From: Affinundibacterium macrobrachii
GTDB taxonomy: Bacteria; Pseudomonadota; Gammaproteobacteria; Burkholderiales; Burkholderiaceae_D
Length of the DNA: 64,000 bases
NCBI RefSeq assembly: GCF_014652415.1
Contig: NZ_BMYT01000001.1
Coordinates: 1,049,352 to 1,113,351 of the forward strand
Direction of reading: 5' to 3'
The notes below the pieces were generated by a model that saw nothing but the letters and a program-made list of their open reading frames with translations, searched no databases and was not told where the DNA came from. How positions within the stretch are numbered: position 1 is the stretch's first letter; each line of letters opens with the position of its first letter. Below are positions 18,208 through 27,671 of this stretch, piece after piece. Position numbers and translations under genes: made by a program.

Positions 18208-18542
18208 TTTGATCCTTTATCCTGCATTTACTTGCAAGTTTGCGCACATTTTACGTTGCTTTCGATTCGATCATCATGCAACTTGCGCACCGTCAAATAT
18301 TCGATGATTGAACTTAGTCCGCTAAGCAAATCTCGCCAGATAATGCAGGCAGAGCGATCTAAATGACTAAAGCCCAGATCCTTCGCACTTGTTTGTGGCA
18401 TTCGATATGCAAGTAACACTCGCTATTTAGCGGATGAGCTACTACAATCAATCAAATGCTGCAATGCGGCATAAATTAAACGGATTCGATTTTATCTCGT
18501 CAATGAAACAACTTTCTTTGCTCAATCTATCACAAAGGAGAA
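18208..18542. other. divergent spacer between MazG-like and phasin-like genes
   Basis: Contains a short palindrome CGCTATTTAGCG (18421-18432) and a minus-strand 63-codon open frame with a GTG start and no ribosome site, judged non-coding. AAAGGAG just before the phasin-like gene is its ribosome site. No clear promoter. Confidence 0.5.
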
Positions 18543-19364
18543 ATGATGATTTTCGTATCAAATAAGCTGACCAGTAAGCAAGTTCCCGATTTGGATCAGC
18601 AATTAGCCGCATACAACAATCTAACGCAATCCTTGAGCGAAGAATTTGATCGCGCCAGCGAATTACAAGCGCAGATGTTACATACTAACTGGGAAAGTTG
18701 GCATGAATTCTTATCCGACATGGGAGAATTAAAAGATCCTCAAGAATTATTTCTTCGAGTATCTGCGCAAGCCCATGCCGTGTCAGGACAAAGTCAAATG
18801 TACTTGCATGAGCTTGTTAATTTGGGGCAAAGAATTCAAGAGAAATTTCTTGCACTCGGTCAAACAGTTACGCCGTTTTCCTTAGATAGCGTCATCACCG
18901 TTTCTCCACCAGCTACCTCATCCATGTCCGCAAAATCAGAGACAAGCGACGCAACGCAAAGAGATAGAGTCGAAATTAAAGATATCAATCCCATCGAGAA
19001 AACTGCGTCTAGTTATCCGCGCGTCAAAAAAGCAAAGGCGACAAGCAATGAGAAGGCGAGCACGAAAGCAAGCACAATCGACGTGGACACCATCGTCGTG
19101 ACAGATAATACAAGTGTCGACAGCAGTACCGCTCCCCAAAAAACATCCACACCAAGAGTCAGAAATATGAAAGCATCAAGCAAGGCTGCAAGCACTGCGA
19201 TTGAACAAAACAATAGCCCTACAACGCCAGTGAAAAAGTCAGCAGTCGTCGGACTGCCATCCAAACCAGCACCAAAAACAGGTTTTGCCGGCGCTGCAGG
19301 GCAACCCGAATTTAAACCTAAAAGTAGTAAAGCCACGGGTGCGAAAAAACGTGTGCGTCAATAA
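18543..19364 (+). CDS. phasin-like protein with long Lys/Ser/Thr-rich tail
   Basis: 273 residues. The N-terminal 120 are helical and resemble phasins (SEEFDRASELQAQM, HEFLSDMGELKDPQELFL), which coat polyhydroxyalkanoate granules. The remaining 150 residues are low-complexity, rich in Ser, Thr, Lys and Ala, and end in GAKKRVRQ, so may bind nucleic acid or be disordered. AAAGGAG precedes tandem ATGs. No PHA synthase gene lies in the window, so the granule role is by resemblance. The tail makes it longer than typical phasins of about 190 residues. Confidence 0.72.
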   Translation: MMIFVSNKLTSKQVPDLDQQLAAYNNLTQSLSEEFDRASELQAQMLHTNWESWHEFLSDMGELKDPQELFLRVSAQAHAVSGQSQMYLHELVNLGQRIQEKFLALGQTVTPFSLDSVITVSPPATSSMSAKSETSDATQRDRVEIKDINPIEKTASSYPRVKKAKATSNEKASTKASTIDVDTIVVTDNTSVDSSTAPQKTSTPRVRNMKASSKAASTAIEQNNSPTTPVKKSAVVGLPSKPAPKTGFAGAAGQPEFKPKSSKATGAKKRVRQ

Positions 19365-19382
19365 AAAATTTTGATCTCGCCA

Positions 19383-19423
19383 TAAAAAAATCCGACCTAG
19401 CTCAAACTAGGTCGGATTTTTTA
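19383..19423. terminator. bidirectional terminator
   Basis: ATCCGACCTAG pairs with CTAGGTCGGAT around CTCAAA, with A-run before and T-run after. It separates the convergent phasin-like and molybdenum hydroxylase genes. Confidence 0.93.
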
Positions 19424-19458
19424 CTTTGTAATTTGGCCTTAATTTAAGCCACTAGGAT

Positions 19459-21714
19459 CTACGACCAACGCAAATCATTCCGAGACAAAGGCAATTGTCG
19501 AACGCGTTTACCAGTCGCCGCAAAAATCGCGTTGCATACTGCTGGTGCCAAAGGTGGGAATGCAGGTTCTCCTAATCCTGTGACTGGGAAATTGCTCTTC
19601 AAGAAATGCACATCAATCTTAGTAGGAGAATCTGGCATGCGTAATAAACCATACTCACCAAAATTACCCTGCACAATACGACCACGCTGAATATCCAGTT
19701 CAGGGAACATCAAGGTGCTGATACCGTCGATGACAGAGCCTTGCACTTGATTTTCAGCGCCACTCATATTCACAATTTGTGACCCGATATCCGTAACAAC
19801 GACGACGCGATCTACCTTTAATTGCCCCTCTTTCGATACCGTCACCTCAGCGACCTCAGCGATATAACCACGATGGCTAAAGTGGAATGCAATCCCCTGC
19901 CCCTGACCACGCGGGAACTTACGTTTTCCCCATCCAGATTTCTCCGCCACCATCTTTAGAACATTGCGCATACGGGTCACATTGTATGGCTGCCCACGTT
20001 CACCCGTGCCTTGCATCACATCTTTATCACCCAGTATTTCGAGACGGAATTCCAATGGATCACGATTGGCGGCATGTGCTAATTCATCGATAAAGCTATG
20101 GAATACCCAAGCAAACACATTGCTGCCTGGCGCGCGCCAAGGTCCCATCGGCACACCAGTTTCCATCGGCGTTTGCTCCAACAAGCAATTCTCCACCCAT
20201 CGACCAGGAAACTCATCGCCAGATAAACTTGCGCCGCTACCGGGTTGCAAAATACTCTTACCATCGCGCGTGACACGATTCGCAAATGTAAGGAAATGAT
20301 TGTGCCAAGCAGTCAGCTTACCTTTCGCATCAACCCCACCACGCAAGAAATGGAAGCCGCCAGCGCGATAATGATCATGTCGCATATCATCTTCACGTGA
20401 CCAAGTTAGCTTGACTGGCGCTTTCACTTTCATCGCAATCGCCGCAGCTTCAATCACGTAATCGGCGCTCAAACGACGACCGAAACCACCACCACTACGT
20501 GTCATGTGTAAAGTGATTTTTTCTTTTGGAATCTTCAAAATATTGGTGACAATTGCCTGACCCGCTGCTGGATTTTGAGTCGGCACCCACATTTCCAAAC
20601 TGCCGTCTTCTGGTTTATACCATGCGGTACAGTTCTGTGGTTCGATACTCGCGTGTGAGATAAACGGATAACTGTAGCTCGCTTCAACAGTTTTGGCTGC
20701 ATTCGCCAAAGCGGCATTAACATCACCATCTTTTCGCAAGTTGATCGCGCCAGTTTGCTTTGATGCAGCCATCGCTTTTGCGCTGAAGTCATCCCAACTT
20801 TCATTGACAACCTTACCCTCGTCCCATACCACTTTTAACTGCTTACGCGCGCTAAAACTAGCCCAAGTTGATTCTGCAATAATCGCAACACCAGGCATCA
20901 AGCCATTTAAATTATCAGTACCTTCAATGATGAAAGCATCGCGCACACCGGGCAAGGCCTTAATCGCTTCTAAATTTGCACTGACGACTTTACCGCCAAA
21001 GGCTGGGCATTTTTCGTACACGGCATACAACATACCTGGCAATTTCACATCAATCCCAAACAAGGGCTTGCCAGTGACAATGTCAGCATTATCCACACCA
21101 CCGATGCGGCTACCAATTAAACTGTACTTTGCAGGATCTTTCAATTTAACTGTTTTCACATCTGGCACAGGCAGACTAGCTGCTTTACTCACCAAACTAG
21201 CATAACTTGCTTGGCGCTTACTTGCCTGATGAAATACTTTGCTCTTTTCTGCATAACATTCTGTTGCGGCGACTTTCCAATTTTGTGCAGCAGCTTCAAT
21301 TAACATGGTGCGCGCTAATGCGCCCAGCTTTAAAAACTCATCGTAATTCAAGGGTGTGGATAAAGAGCCGCCTGCAAATTGGCTACCATAGGCAGGGTTC
21401 AAATCACCCTGTACAATCTTCACGTCTTTCCAGTTCACTTCTAGTTCTTCGGCAATCACCATAGGCAGCGAAGTTTTAATCCCTTGCCCAATCTCTGGCT
21501 GTTTTGAAATTAAAGTGACACTACCGTCGGTATCAATTTTGATCAACGCGCTTGGTGTAAAGGCAGCACCCGCAGTTGATTTGCTAACCGATTGCTGTGC
21601 ATTGGCATCTGTACTCCAAAAACTTGCTAGCACTAAAGCACCAGCACCTGCACTCGTTTGCTGTAAAAAATCACGACGAGAAGAATTGGCTAAGTCTAAA
21701 TCTACTGTTTTCAT
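19459..21714 (-). CDS. molybdopterin-binding large subunit, xanthine dehydrogenase family (IorB-like)
   Basis: 751 residues, matching the isoquinoline 1-oxidoreductase beta-subunit type. A Tat signal peptide is visible (SSRRDFLQQ then Ala-rich hydrophobic stretch), so the folded enzyme is exported with its cofactor. The molybdenum-pterin domain carries GGGFGRR and ends with [13 protein letters not shown], whose Glu is the expected catalytic base. It oxidises an unknown aldehyde or N-heterocycle. Its start overlaps the [2Fe-2S] subunit stop by four bases (ATGA), indicating translational coupling. No FAD subunit or XdhC chaperone gene is adjacent. Confidence 0.9.
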   Translation of the reverse strand: MKTVDLDLANSSRRDFLQQTSAGAGALVLASFWSTDANAQQSVSKSTAGAAFTPSALIKIDTDGSVTLISKQPEIGQGIKTSLPMVIAEELEVNWKDVKIVQGDLNPAYGSQFAGGSLSTPLNYDEFLKLGALARTMLIEAAAQNWKVAATECYAEKSKVFHQASKRQASYASLVSKAASLPVPDVKTVKLKDPAKYSLIGSRIGGVDNADIVTGKPLFGIDVKLPGMLYAVYEKCPAFGGKVVSANLEAIKALPGVRDAFIIEGTDNLNGLMPGVAIIAESTWASFSARKQLKVVWDEGKVVNESWDDFSAKAMAASKQTGAINLRKDGDVNAALANAAKTVEASYSYPFISHASIEPQNCTAWYKPEDGSLEMWVPTQNPAAGQAIVTNILKIPKEKITLHMTRSGGGFGRRLSADYVIEAAAIAMKVKAPVKLTWSREDDMRHDHYRAGGFHFLRGGVDAKGKLTAWHNHFLTFANRVTRDGKSILQPGSGASLSGDEFPGRWVENCLLEQTPMETGVPMGPWRAPGSNVFAWVFHSFIDELAHAANRDPLEFRLEILGDKDVMQGTGERGQPYNVTRMRNVLKMVAEKSGWGKRKFPRGQGQGIAFHFSHRGYIAEVAEVTVSKEGQLKVDRVVVVTDIGSQIVNMSGAENQVQGSVIDGISTLMFPELDIQRGRIVQGNFGEYGLLRMPDSPTKIDVHFLKSNFPVTGLGEPAFPPLAPAVCNAIFAATGKRVRQLPLSRNDLRWS

Positions 21715-22190
21715 TTTTTGCCTTTCTGTGTACGAGCAATTTCAGCAGCACGGTGTATGCCTGCGCGGATACGTAAGTAGGTCGCACAACGGCATAAATT
21801 ACCGCCCATCGCAGCATCGATGTCAGCATCACTAGGATTTGGATTATCTTTCAATAATGCTGCAGCACTCATAATCTGTCCCGCTTGACAGTAGCCACAT
21901 TGCGGGACGTCTAGCTCTTGCCAAGCTTGCTGCAAAGGATGCGCGGCTTTCGGATCAATGCCTTCTATCGTTGTCACTTTTTGACGACCAACACTGGACA
22001 CCGGCGTCATACAGGAGCGCGTCGGCACGCCATTAATCTGCACCATACAAGCACCGCACTGGCCGACACCACAACCGTACTTGGTACCACTTAAATCCAA
22101 TGAATCTCGCAGTGCCCAAAGTAAAGGCGTATCTGGCACTACATCAAGCGACTTGGTCGCGCCATTCACATTCAAAGTATATTTCGTCAT
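21711..22190 (-). CDS. [2Fe-2S] small subunit of the molybdenum hydroxylase (IorA-like)
   Basis: 159 residues. A plant-type ferredoxin domain binds the first cluster with CGVGQCGAC plus a later Cys (TRSC); the C-terminal all-alpha domain binds the second with CGYCQAG and CRC. It transfers electrons from the molybdenum centre of its partner to an external acceptor, probably cytochrome c in this family. No signal peptide of its own, so it should be exported by riding with the Tat-dependent large subunit. AGGAG precedes the ATG. First gene of the two-gene operon. Confidence 0.93.
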   Translation of the reverse strand: MTKYTLNVNGATKSLDVVPDTPLLWALRDSLDLSGTKYGCGVGQCGACMVQINGVPTRSCMTPVSSVGRQKVTTIEGIDPKAAHPLQQAWQELDVPQCGYCQAGQIMSAAALLKDNPNPSDADIDAAMGGNLCRCATYLRIRAGIHRAAEIARTQKGKK

Positions 22191-22306
22191 AAAAGCTCCT
22201 CGTTTTCAAACACGAAAACATGCGTGCTTGTTTAGTCTGTATTACGTTAGTGTTGTATCAGTGTTGCGTCGGTGCTGCGATAGTCAGCAACATAGGCAAA
22301 TACTCA

Positions 22307-23029
22307 TTACGCACAAGTGGCGGCAATTTCTTTATCTAACTCTCTTTTTTGTTGATTCAACATTTGCATCGTTTGAGCATCTGCACCAGTACGCAAATTC
22401 GCCTTAATAATTTCCATTTGATTTTTTAAGTTTGGACAAGGCAGTCGTTTTTTTGCTGCCATGACCGTTGCATCTGGCGAGATTTGCTCGCTATTCACTT
22501 CTTTCACTTCCTTCACAACTTTATCGTTTGCTGGAGATGTCTGTGCGGCTCTCTGCGCTTGTTTTTGTTGTAGCTGGCGTAAGGCTTGGATATCAGCTTC
22601 AGTTGCCTCAGTTAGTGCGAATTGTTTATTTCTATCTTTCTCTTCCATACAATTCTTCTCTATGCTCGCTCGAATATCATTGATATTTCCACGCACGGCA
22701 TAGACATCGGCAATCAGTCGTCTATTTTCTACATCTGAGGATTTCGCGAGCAAATCACTTTGCTGTGCGCCCGCGTCACGCATCCAAATGATTTTCTTCG
22801 CCTCTTCACTACGTCGCTTGCATGCTGGATCAACACGAACTGCAGAATTGAGCTCGTTTGTATCTGTTTTTTTTGCACTGCCAATCACAACACCCGCTTG
22901 CCCCGTACATGGTTTATCTTGATAACTACTGCCACATCGATACGTGGTCTGCGCAGACGTGTCGACAGCCACCAATACGCAAGCAATCACAAACAAGTAA
23001 CGTAAAGGCAAGAGCAAATTAATGGTCAT
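22307..23029 (-). CDS. exported DUF4124-domain protein
   Basis: 240 residues. The signal peptide probably ends at DTSAQ|T (about residue 26). It is followed by the DUF4124 pattern TTYRCGSSYQDKPC, common in short betaproteobacterial envelope proteins. The middle and C-terminus are helical and charged, with Gln-rich segments (RQLQQKQAQRAAQ) and possible coiled coil, ending in QKRELDKEIAATCA. Function unknown. It is on the same strand as the [2Fe-2S] gene downstream but separated by about 115 bases. Confidence 0.8.
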   Translation of the reverse strand: MTINLLLPLRYLFVIACVLVAVDTSAQTTYRCGSSYQDKPCTGQAGVVIGSAKKTDTNELNSAVRVDPACKRRSEEAKKIIWMRDAGAQQSDLLAKSSDVENRRLIADVYAVRGNINDIRASIEKNCMEEKDRNKQFALTEATEADIQALRQLQQKQAQRAAQTSPANDKVVKEVKEVNSEQISPDATVMAAKKRLPCPNLKNQMEIIKANLRTGADAQTMQMLNQQKRELDKEIAATCA

Positions 23030-23071
23030 AGGAAGTTAAATTAAACGTATTAGGTAGTCATGCAACACAAT

Positions 23072-23108
23072 AAAAAAGCCCAAATAACACATCGGTCATC
23101 GGGCTTTT
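23072..23108 (-). terminator. terminator of the exported methyltransferase-fold gene
   Basis: AAAAGCCC pairs with GGGCTTTT across a 19-base loop; six T follow on the minus strand. Confidence 0.75.
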
Positions 23109-23127
23109 CTATGGATTGACGAAGCGA

Positions 23128-23895
23128 TTATGGCTTCACAAACTTGAGCGTCATACGATCACTCTCACCAATCGCTAGGTATTTTTCTTTATCCGTCTCT
23201 TTATTCGTGAGGACCGGTGGTAATGCCCATACGCCGCCAGGATGATTTGCCGTATCTTTCGGATTGGCATTGATCTCCGACTTTGCAGCCAATTTAAATC
23301 CTACACTTTCTGCCAGCTTAATCACAAAAGCTTCGTGCACATAACCGCTACTCGCCTTCGCATCTTGCGTGGCGCTGGCAGGCAAACGATGTTCAACCAC
23401 GCCAAACACACCACCTGGTTTTAACGCATCGAATGCACTTTGAAACACCTCTTTCGCAGCCGTATCACCCGCGCTAATCCAATTGTGCACATTACGGAAG
23501 GTCAGCACAACGTCAACGCTATTTTTTGGTGCGTAGTCTATTTTCTTTCCCGGCGCAAATTCACCGTAAGCGACTTTATCGTACACCGCTGGCGTTCCAT
23601 CGAGACGTGTCTTCAATCGTGGACTCGCGCCCGCCAAGATCAATTTGCCATCTTTACGCACATAAGGTGCCAAAATTTCCGTGTACCATCCGGCACCGGG
23701 AGCAAGCTCTACCACGGTCGATTTTGCCGCCACACCAAAAAATTGCAGAGTTTCGTATGGATGACGCGCTGCATCACGTGTGACGTTCGCCGGAGTCCGT
23801 TGTTCACCTGCGATCGCTGTTTTCAATGCATCATTCGCATACGCAGCCTGTGCGCTGATTGCGGTCAAAGCGAGAGCCATTAATAATTTTTTCAT
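23128..23895 (-). CDS. exported class I SAM-methyltransferase-fold protein
   Basis: 255 residues. It begins with a good signal peptide (MKKLLMALALTAISAQAAYA|N). The remainder reads as a class I methyltransferase: motif I VVELAPGAGWYTEIL, then an acidic-loop region around ILAGASPRLK, and FRNVHNW / LKPGGVFGVVEH corresponding to later motifs. It resembles the predicted methyltransferases grouped as COG4798. S-adenosylmethionine is not expected in the periplasm, so the true activity and location are open. Monocistronic, with its own terminator. Confidence 0.85.
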   Translation of the reverse strand: MKKLLMALALTAISAQAAYANDALKTAIAGEQRTPANVTRDAARHPYETLQFFGVAAKSTVVELAPGAGWYTEILAPYVRKDGKLILAGASPRLKTRLDGTPAVYDKVAYGEFAPGKKIDYAPKNSVDVVLTFRNVHNWISAGDTAAKEVFQSAFDALKPGGVFGVVEHRLPASATQDAKASSGYVHEAFVIKLAESVGFKLAAKSEINANPKDTANHPGGVWALPPVLTNKETDKEKYLAIGESDRMTLKFVKP

Positions 23896-24152
23896 CGTTT
23901 CTCCAATTTATTATCGTTAAAACTGCTAATTTTTGCTTGGTTATTTTTGCTTGGTTATGGTCGCCATAATCGAGACCACTTCGATAATCACGAACCTTGT
24001 AATTGCACACCTCGACAAATCTTACTACCAATCGAAATGCCATGCAGAATCAAGAATGCGAACTGATTGCGGCATTTAGAACTAAACTCCTTAGATAAGT
24101 TCACTAATTAGTTCACTCATGACCCGATATTTTTTGACAATATCTCACGTGT

Positions 24153-25055
24153 TTAAGCAATCACCCGCAAGATCTGCGCCATTTCTTGCCGTGTTTCGGT
24201 CATCAAACGGCTTGCTGATTCTTCATTCAAGTCGAGATTTTTTAAAGCACCTGGTACGTTAGTCCAATCAATATCTTGCAAAGATTGCTTCACAAAGCCA
24301 GCATCTAAGAAATCGGCTGCCGCCACTACATCAGTTAAGGTTGGCCGCGTATGCAGCGGTAGATCTGTGCGTTTTCTATCCATCACAGCTTCTCGAATAT
24401 CGTCAGAAACTTCCCAACTCTCAAGAATTGCAGCACCAATATCGGCGTGCCATTGATCGATTAATTCCCACAAGGCCTGATCGGACGTGAACAAACCTTG
24501 ATATTGATGTGCGCGACTTAGGATGTAAAACTTTCCTATGTCATGTAATAGTCCAGCGACCATCGCCTTATCCGCGCTAAGTTTCGTTCGGTTTCTGGCG
24601 ATCACATACGATAAAGCCGCAACGCGCATACTACGAGTCCACAGCCCTTCCATTTGTTCTGACTTCGAGGTGTTGTCCTGTTGGTCTTTTAATTGCTTCA
24701 TGCCGACCGAAATCGCTACATTTCTAACGACACTGAATCCCAACAAAGTAACCGCGACACGTAGCTCTTCGATTTTCTTCGAACTTCGATTAAACATCGC
24801 CGAATTAGACAGCATCAGCACTTGTGCCGATAACACCGGCTCGGTGCTAATAATTCTAGCGACCTGTTCGGTGGGCATATCTGGGTCATCGAGTGCTTGA
24901 CGAATTTTCATCGTTGCTTTCAATGACGTAGGAAAAACTAAGTTGCGCGATGAAAGCTCGGCACTTAATCCCTTGATAAACTCAAATTCAGATTCTCGTT
25001 GATTCATTGCTAAAAATAGATAAGTTCGTTGACGAAGATAATCATAACTTGCCAT
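24153..25055 (-). CDS. HDOD-domain signalling protein
   Basis: 300 residues. The HDOD domain spans about residues 30-240, recognised by FPTSLKATMKIRQ, IISTEPVLSAQVLMLSNSA, the VTLLGFSVVRNVAI block and an HD-like LLHDIGKFY motif. HDOD proteins are often signalling or two-component accessory proteins, sometimes linked to motility or cyclic nucleotides; the metal residues are partly kept (HDIG). No additional output domain. It is divergent from the YcgR operon, which hints at but does not prove a motility or c-di-GMP connection. Confidence 0.88.
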   Translation of the reverse strand: MASYDYLRQRTYLFLAMNQRESEFEFIKGLSAELSSRNLVFPTSLKATMKIRQALDDPDMPTEQVARIISTEPVLSAQVLMLSNSAMFNRSSKKIEELRVAVTLLGFSVVRNVAISVGMKQLKDQQDNTSKSEQMEGLWTRSMRVAALSYVIARNRTKLSADKAMVAGLLHDIGKFYILSRAHQYQGLFTSDQALWELIDQWHADIGAAILESWEVSDDIREAVMDRKRTDLPLHTRPTLTDVVAAADFLDAGFVKQSLQDIDWTNVPGALKNLDLNEESASRLMTETRQEMAQILRVIA

Positions 25056-25247
25056 AGTAAAACAAATGCAGGATGCGGTCTCGATTTATCGAGAGAAGTG
25101 AAGCTTTTTGTGGAAAAATTAGAAATCGCCTCGTGCTAGCCACATGTGAGAGTCAATTCTTGCTAAAAACCACAGTTTCCGTTGGGACAGAAGTCACTTT
25201 CTGGTAATCTAACTAACAATACTTAAATACGGAAGAGAGCGTCCCGC

Positions 25248-25619
25248 ATGTTTACCGAAGACGATTTTTTTGCCATCAGCAAGTTTCTGAAATTAGGGGT
25301 AAAAATTACTGTCAAAAATCCTATGGGCCAGCGTCCGCTATTTGCTTGTAATTTTCCCAATCCTAAGGGTGGCGTCGTCAATATTGAGGTTAGCAGTCTG
25401 TATGATGTAGAAAGAAAATTACGCGCGCTACTGGCCAGTGATATCCCCGTAAAAACGAAACTCACTCCGTTCACCTATTTGGGTACCAATTTCGAAGGTG
25501 TTTTATATTGCGTCAAAGGAACCAATGATTTTGTCGTGCAAGAGACACGCAATTTATTTGGTATGGAATCGAAAGCAGTCATACGCAGCGCAGAACACTT
25601 TATTCAATTATTACAATAA
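25248..25619 (+). CDS. small protein of unknown function upstream of ycgR
   Basis: 123 residues, soluble, no signal peptide. No family recognised. It has mixed alpha/beta character (GVKITVKNPMGQRPLF, VVNIEVSSLYDVERKLRALL, NDFVVQETRN). GGAAGAG precedes the ATG by about ten bases. It is followed after 63 bases by the PilZ gene on the same strand with no terminator, so the three genes here (unknown, ycgR, alkB) probably form an operon. A c-di-GMP or flagellar role is only by neighbourhood. Confidence 0.75.
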   Translation: MFTEDDFFAISKFLKLGVKITVKNPMGQRPLFACNFPNPKGGVVNIEVSSLYDVERKLRALLASDIPVKTKLTPFTYLGTNFEGVLYCVKGTNDFVVQETRNLFGMESKAVIRSAEHFIQLLQ

Positions 25620-25682
25620 GAAATTGCCTCTACATCGCATTCGCAAATTAGTGGCAATCGAATTACATAGCAAAGGAAGTTC

Positions 25683-26417
25683 ATGGCGGTTTCACTCAGC
25701 AATGAACAAATCGAGGAACGATATTTTTTACTTGGACAAGTAGAAATCCTCAGTGTTTTAAACGACCTCGCGCATCGACGTGAATCGGTCTCTGTTTATT
25801 TTAATGGCGGACAGAATTTTATATTGAGTCTAATTCTATCCGCTCGCCCAGAAGGCTTGGTGTTTGATCTTGGTGGTGATCCCAAAGCAAATGCGCTATT
25901 AGAAAAAGCACCGCAATGTGTGTTCATGGCGTTTCCGGATGGCATACGTGTGCAGTTTACTGGCGTCAACCCACAACGCTTTAGTTGGGGCGAGCAAGAC
26001 GCATTTTGGGTTCCGATTCCAAGTCGTATTATTCGCCTGCAACGCAGAGAGAGTTATCGAAACCAGCTACCAATTGCCAATCCATTTCGCGCCAAATTGA
26101 GTGATGTTGATGGTGATTTAATCGCCAACTGGCCAATTCATGATCTCAGCGTCGGTGGTTTCGGTGTAATGATCGACGGTGAACCCAAATTCAAGGTTGG
26201 CGATACCATACACCGCGTCTGGATCACATTGTCACCAAAATCGAATCTGCATTGCCCAGTAGTAGTGCGGCACATTACACCGATTGATCAACACAAAGGA
26301 ATTCGCTATCAAATCGGTTTTAGTTTTGTCGATCTGCCGCGAACGATGGATATTGCGGTACAACGCACGATTATCAATATCGAATATGAACGGCATCGCT
26401 TGCTCGGAAAGAAATAA
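25683..26417 (+). CDS. ycgR: YcgR-like flagellar brake protein (YcgR_N + PilZ)
   Basis: 244 residues. An N-terminal YcgR domain (about 1-115) is followed by a PilZ domain that binds cyclic di-GMP, with the RLQRRESYR arginine motif (about 118-126) and the DLSVGGFGV motif (about 156-164). On c-di-GMP binding such proteins slow the flagellar motor through MotA or the C-ring. AAAGGAAG precedes the ATG. It lies between a small unknown gene and alkB; the alkB start is three bases after its stop. Confidence 0.88.
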   Translation: MAVSLSNEQIEERYFLLGQVEILSVLNDLAHRRESVSVYFNGGQNFILSLILSARPEGLVFDLGGDPKANALLEKAPQCVFMAFPDGIRVQFTGVNPQRFSWGEQDAFWVPIPSRIIRLQRRESYRNQLPIANPFRAKLSDVDGDLIANWPIHDLSVGGFGVMIDGEPKFKVGDTIHRVWITLSPKSNLHCPVVVRHITPIDQHKGIRYQIGFSFVDLPRTMDIAVQRTIINIEYERHRLLGKK

Positions 26418-26420
26418 ACT

Positions 26421-27044
26421 ATGCAGTCTTCTTTGTTCGATGTTGCGCAAACGGGTGAGCGAATTTTACTGAAAGATGCACAGCTAGATTACCACCCTAA
26501 CTTCTATACACAGATCGCAGCAGATCAATTGTTTGATCAACTCGTGCAGGGAATAGCTTGGCGTCAAGATGCAATTACCATCGCTGGGATTCAACGACTA
26601 CAACCACGATTAAGCGCTTGGTATGGCGACGCCAACGCCGAATATACCTACTCTGGTTTGCGTTTAACACCTATCATCTGGAACCAAGAACTACTGACCA
26701 TCAAACAAGCGATTGAAGCGCATAGCGGCTATCGCTTCAACAGCGTGTTACTCAATTATTACCGCGACCAACATGACAGCATGGGCTGGCATAGTGACGA
26801 TGAACCTGAACTGGGAAGGCAACCGGTGATCGCCTCGTTAAGCTTAGGTGGGATTCGAGAATTTATACTGAAACATAAATTCGACAAACAATTACGCTAT
26901 AAAATTCCGCTAACGCACGGCAGTCTGTTGATTATTTCGGGTAACACACAAAGTCATTGGCAACATGCGATTGCCAAAGAAAAGCATCCCTGTGCAGCGC
27001 GTATCAACTTAACTTTTCGGCAGATTATTCCCAAATCACTCTGA
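26421..27044 (+). CDS. alkB: AlkB-like 2-oxoglutarate/Fe(II) DNA repair dioxygenase
   Basis: 207 residues, AlkB2/3-like size. It should reverse N-alkylation damage such as 1-methyladenine and 3-methylcytosine. The Fe ligands are in WHSDDE (His and Asp) and the distal His in the HWQHAI stretch; the 2-oxoglutarate arginines are in RINLTFR. The substrate-side motifs LNYYRDQHDSMGWH and SLSLGGIREFIL fit the family. Tightly downstream of ycgR (three bases), so very likely co-transcribed, although the functional link is unclear. Confidence 0.92.
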   Translation: MQSSLFDVAQTGERILLKDAQLDYHPNFYTQIAADQLFDQLVQGIAWRQDAITIAGIQRLQPRLSAWYGDANAEYTYSGLRLTPIIWNQELLTIKQAIEAHSGYRFNSVLLNYYRDQHDSMGWHSDDEPELGRQPVIASLSLGGIREFILKHKFDKQLRYKIPLTHGSLLIISGNTQSHWQHAIAKEKHPCAARINLTFRQIIPKSL

Positions 27045-27252
27045 TTACAGTCTCACACACCGATTCGCCACTGCAAACCATACATTTAGCTGCTGTTCAC
27101 CGTCTTTTTCGTTATTCACCGACCGATTGCTGTCATTCACCGAATACCGCATGACTTCTCAAAAGCACTGTTTTATCTTATCGATGTGGCGCAAACATGA
27201 GCGCGTTCAAACAATCAAATTCAAGATCATTGCAACATCGAAAGGAAATATC

Positions 27253-27609
27253 ATGTCAGAGCAAACTATCAGCAAAACGCACAAAAGCAAAGACAGCTTC
27301 AGTTTCGGCATCATTTTGATTTTACTAGGCGGATTCTTCTTATTTGACCGCTTAGATTACATTGATGCACGTGATTACTTCAAATACTGGCCAGCATTAA
27401 TCGCAATCTCTGGAATCATATGTGCAGTGCGCGCAGAACGTGTCTCAGAAGTGCTTGATGGCCTGATGCAAATTGGTATCGCAGCTTGGTTGTACGCAGT
27501 AACGCAAAAATTATACGGATTAACTTTCAGCAATAGCTGGCCATTATTTATCATCGCCGCTGGCTTGAGTATGGTCATTAAATATTTTGCGGATAAACCA
27601 AAGTCATAA
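27253..27609 (+). CDS. small LiaI/DUF5668-like membrane protein
   Basis: 118 residues with four predicted membrane helices; LGGFFLFDRLDYID and YFKYWPALIAISGII match the LiaI/LiaF transmembrane region (DUF5668). The chosen ATG follows AAAGGAAA; the frame extends upstream but without a ribosome site. It is 62 bases upstream of the LiaF-like gene and probably in its operon. In Gram-positive bacteria LiaI/LiaF proteins modulate an envelope-stress two-component system; in this organism that function is inferred from the nearby LytS/LytTR genes. Confidence 0.8.
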   Translation: MSEQTISKTHKSKDSFSFGIILILLGGFFLFDRLDYIDARDYFKYWPALIAISGIICAVRAERVSEVLDGLMQIGIAAWLYAVTQKLYGLTFSNSWPLFIIAAGLSMVIKYFADKPKS

Positions 27610-27671
27610 ACACACATCAAGAACTTACATCTCATACTCGAATTAGCCATTTAAAAAAACAGGATACCAAC

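Noticed and set aside
18228-18419. 63-codon minus-strand frame upstream of the MazG-like gene
   Set aside because: GTG start, no ribosome site and no domain; it occupies the promoter region of the adjacent gene.
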